From NCBI GenBank assembly GCA_003022905.1, contig PXSE01000053.1:1-7418 (forward strand): a stretch of DNA of 7,418 bases, in the 5' to 3' direction. Within the stretch, counting starts at the first letter, position 1. Each line of letters begins with the position of its first letter. The notes beneath the pieces were generated by a model. That model saw only the letters and a list, made by a program, of their open reading frames with translations, did no database searches and was not told the origin of the DNA. Both the position numbers and the translations under genes were made by a program. Below are positions 5,787-7,418 of this stretch, piece after piece. This DNA is from Halobacteriales archaeon QS_9_68_42 (GTDB lineage Archaea; Halobacteriota; Halobacteria; Halobacteriales; Haloarculaceae).

Positions 5787-7331
5787 ACATGGTTCGTGTA
5801 TCACTGGTAGCGGCCGCGTTCCTCTATCTCCCGTAACTGCTCTATGACCCGGCGGTCGTCGCCCATCGCCGCGTAGGCGTCCTCGAAGGCGTTTAGAAGC
5901 GCCGCCGCGTCGTCGGCCGTCCCGCCCAGCGCGCCCTCGAAGACGTGGAGGTCCATCGCGTAGTCCTCGACGTCGTCCGTGTAGTAGCCCAGGCCGAAGT
6001 CGATGACAGCGCGCGAGGTGGCGACCGACCGCCCGGACCCGGGGTTCGGTCAGCGCGTCCCGCAGGTCCGCCTCGCCCGCGTACTCGAGCGCGAGCCGAC
6101 CCGCCGGCGGGTCCACGTCGCGGACGACCGGCGTCGGCACGCCGAGCCGCCGGGCCTCGCTGGTCAGGCGGGCCTCCGTTCGGGTCCGCCGGCGCCAGAG
6201 ACGGCGGTCCAGCTCCTCGTGGCGGTAGGACTTCGGGAGGCGCCGCTTGGTGACCGACGCCGGCGGGTCGAGCTCGACGACGGCCTCGGCGCCCTGGAGG
6301 CGCTCGGCGTCGGCGACGGGTTCGGCGACAGGCTCACCGGCGCCCCAGGTGACCGGCACCTCGTCGGGCCGGAACTCCGGCCGCACCCGCGAGTCCTCGA
6401 CGGCGACGGTGTCGCCGGCTTCGTACATCTTCGCGCCCAGCACCGCTATCATGCCGGCATTGTCCCGGAGGAACCGCGGTTCGGGCGCATAGAACTCGGC
6501 GCCGCGCTCCTCGCACATTGTCTCCAGCATCCCCCGGAGGCGGTCGTTCTGCCCGACGCCGCCGCCCAAGACGAGTTCCCCGGCACCGGTCAGCGACAGC
6601 GCCCGCTCGCTGACCTCCGTCAGCATCGCAAACAGCGTCTCCTCGAGGCCGCGACAGACGTCCTCGACCGGCATTCCGTCGTCGACGGCCTGCTTGGCAG
6701 CGGAGGTGATGCCCGCAAACGAGAAGTCCATCCCCTTGACGACGTACGGCAACTCGACGTACTCGCCGTCGCGGGCGTGCTCTTCGACCTTTGGGCCGCC
6801 GGGGTGGGTCCAGCCGACGTGGCGGGTGAACTTGTCGATGGCGTTGCCGACGCCGGTGTCCATCGTCTCGCCGAACACCCGATACCGGCCGCCGCGGTAG
6901 CCGAGGACGTGGGCGTTGGCGCCGGAGGCGTTCAGACAGACCGGCGAATCGAAGCCCGAGCGGTGGCGGCCGATTTCCAAATGGGCGACCATGTGGTTGA
7001 CGCCGACCAGCGGCACCCCCAGTCGGCCGGACAGCGCCCGGGCGGCGGTACCGACGATGCGGAGACACGGCCCCAGTCCGGGACCGCGCGAGAAGGCGAC
7101 GGCGTCCAGTTCGGTCGCGGGGTCGCCGTACCGCTCGCGGACGGTCTCGAGGGCGGCCTCGATGACATCGGGGATCGCCGAGCGCATGTGCTCCGCGGCC
7201 TCGCGCGGGTGAATGCCGCCGCTATCGGGAGCGTAGGCGTCGGATTCGATGCGAACGTCGTCGGAGTCGGTGTCGAAGACGGCCGCGCTGGCACACCAGG
7301 CGGTTCCCTCGACGCCGAGCACCCGGGTCAC
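5781..7331 (-). CDS. kae1-bud32: Kae1-Bud32 fusion (KEOPS complex); Kae1 intact, kinase part frameshifted
   Basis: The family is a bifunctional KEOPS component: Kae1 transfers threonylcarbamoyl to A37 of ANN-decoding tRNAs (t6A), and Bud32 is the small atypical kinase/ATPase that supports it. Seen in Kae1 (about 1-325): the metal-binding HMVAH (His113, His117), NASGANAH (134-141), DTGVGNAIDKF (158-168), HPGGPKVEEHA (176-186), GGGVGQND (256-263) and DNAGMIA with metal ligand Asp290. The linker is about 326-345. Bud32 begins about 346, with Lys362 as the likely ATP-binding Lys, a helix C region RTRTEARL, and VGRHLARCH (435-443). From residue 444 the frame is wrong: a 73-residue Arg/Gly-rich tail runs to a stop at 5781, unlike any Bud32, while the real C terminus lies in the neighbouring frame (separate entry). 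The catalytic HGDxxxxN loop is absent from all frames nearby. The start is GTG at 7331, 3 nt after the rps27ae stop, so translation is probably coupled. Confidence 0.94.
   Translation of the reverse strand: MTRVLGVEGTAWCASAAVFDTDSDDVRIESDAYAPDSGGIHPREAAEHMRSAIPDVIEAALETVRERYGDPATELDAVAFSRGPGLGPCLRIVGTAARALSGRLGVPLVGVNHMVAHLEIGRHRSGFDSPVCLNASGANAHVLGYRGGRYRVFGETMDTGVGNAIDKFTRHVGWTHPGGPKVEEHARDGEYVELPYVVKGMDFSFAGITSAAKQAVDDGMPVEDVCRGLEETLFAMLTEVSERALSLTGAGELVLGGGVGQNDRLRGMLETMCEERGAEFYAPEPRFLRDNAGMIAVLGAKMYEAGDTVAVEDSRVRPEFRPDEVPVTWGAGEPVAEPVADAERLQGAEAVVELDPPASVTKRRLPKSYRHEELDRRLWRRRTRTEARLTSEARRLGVPTPVVRDVDPPAGRLALEYAGEADLRDALTEPRVRAVGRHLARCHRLRPGLLHGRRRGLRDGPPRLRGRAGRDGRRRGGASKRLRGRLRGDGRRPPGHRAVTGDRGTRPLPVIHEPCL
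5801..6010 (-). pseudogene. bud32: Bud32 C-terminal remnant, out of frame with Kae1
   Basis: Reading from 6010 in the frame one base shifted from Kae1 gives AVIDFGLGYYTDD, then VEDYAMDLHVFEGAL, and ends RVIEQLREIEERGRYQ with TGA at 5801-5803. This is the normal Bud32 C terminus, from the metal-binding DFG (Asp at about 6001) to the conserved GRYQ-like end. There is no start codon or ribosome site of its own, so it is not an independent gene. What lies between VGRHLARCH in the Kae1 frame and VIDFG here in intact relatives is roughly 20-25 residues that include the HGDxxxxN catalytic loop. Their absence together with the frame change means a deletion whose length is not a multiple of three, not a simple one-base error. 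It may be a true mutation or an assembly gap. Confidence 0.88.
6003..6012 (-). other. Likely deletion junction within bud32
   Basis: The minus strand here reads CGCGCTGTCA, then TCGAC. Read in the Kae1 frame it completes LARCH, the conserved lead-in to the catalytic loop; read one base over it begins AVID, the lead-in to DFG. These ten bases therefore serve both flanks, as expected if two copies of a short direct repeat were merged. The missing sequence cannot be seen, so the exact breakpoint and repeat length are inferred. Confidence 0.6.
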
Positions 7332-7334
7332 GGC

Positions 7335-7418
7335 CTACTCGAACTCGGTGTAGCCGCACTTGCCGCAGTGCTGGCGGTCGCCGTAGTCGCCGAGGAAGGT
7401 GTCGCCGCACCGGGGACA
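7335..7418 (-). CDS. rps27ae: 30S ribosomal protein S27ae, C-terminal part
   Basis: Partial: the last 27 codons plus TAG; the N terminus lies beyond the window. It is a small zinc-binding protein of the archaeal 30S subunit, homologous to the ribosomal part of the eukaryotic ubiquitin-S27a fusion. Seen: CPRCGDTFLG at the window edge and QHCGKCGYTEFE at the end, giving the four zinc ligands in two CxxC pairs. Haloarchaeal members are about 44 residues as I remember them, so some 17 residues are missing. The order rps27ae then kae1-bud32 is a familiar haloarchaeal arrangement, usually preceded by rps24e. The 3-nt gap to the GTG of kae1-bud32 indicates one transcript. Confidence 0.93.
   Translation of the reverse strand, partial: CPRCGDTFLGDYGDRQHCGKCGYTEFE

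Noticed and set aside
5930..6002. The Kae1-frame tail contains RPGLLHGRRR, which looks a little like the Bud32 VHGD catalytic loop.
   Set aside because: The same bases read one frame over encode the conserved GLGYYTDD after DFG, so the resemblance is accidental. The required Asp and the Asn four to five residues later are absent.
5990..6020. Programmed ribosomal frameshifting joining Kae1 and Bud32.
   Set aside because: Changing frame at this point would still leave out the catalytic loop, since its coding bases are not present in any frame, and there is no slippery heptamer.
1..7418. tRNA genes, CRISPR repeats, insertion sequences, integrase sites or defence genes.
   Set aside because: I read both strands for cloverleaf-like segments, spaced direct repeats and transposase motifs and saw none; the window is filled by housekeeping genes.

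Overview
The window is an ordinary-looking stretch of a haloarchaeal chromosome (class Halobacteria). The evidence is high GC content, strongly acidic predicted proteins, a proteasome-activating nucleotidase of the haloarchaeal PanB/PAN2 kind, a fused Kae1-Bud32 gene, an archaeal S27ae ribosomal protein, and TATA-like boxes about 25-33 nt upstream of start codons, as expected for leaderless archaeal transcripts. I also found no CTAG tetranucleotide when reading through, which fits the known CTAG avoidance of this group. I cannot name the genus.

All nine genes lie on the minus strand, so transcription runs from high to low coordinates. In that order they are: rps27ae (C-terminal 27 codons only), the kae1-bud32 fusion starting 3 nt after it, a small DUF5808-like membrane-associated protein, a cupin, hisS, a small PRC-barrel-like protein, truA, pepF, and the N-terminal 182 codons of a PAN AAA+ ATPase cut by the window edge. 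Gaps are short (3 to about 125 nt) and no stretch over 300 nt lacks a gene. Six of the genes have their own TATA-like element at a constant distance, so the run is probably a series of closely packed, individually promoted units rather than one long operon; kae1-bud32 most likely depends on the rps27ae transcript.

Functionally the upper part concerns translation: ribosome (S27ae), tRNA t6A37 formation (Kae1-Bud32), tRNA-His charging (HisRS) and tRNA pseudouridylation (TruA). The lower part concerns protein turnover: PepF degrades oligopeptides and PAN unfolds substrates for the 20S proteasome, whose products are peptides of the size PepF handles.

The one real anomaly is in kae1-bud32. The Kae1 part is intact, but the Bud32 kinase part has lost the segment that should carry the catalytic loop (HGDxxxxN), and the reading frame changes at the same place (about 6003-6012). 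The C-terminal kinase part, starting at the DFG motif, continues cleanly in the neighbouring frame to a stop at 5801. This is a frame-breaking internal deletion, either real or an assembly error, in a gene expected to be essential. I see no mobile element, CRISPR array, tRNA, defence system or undescribed multigene system.
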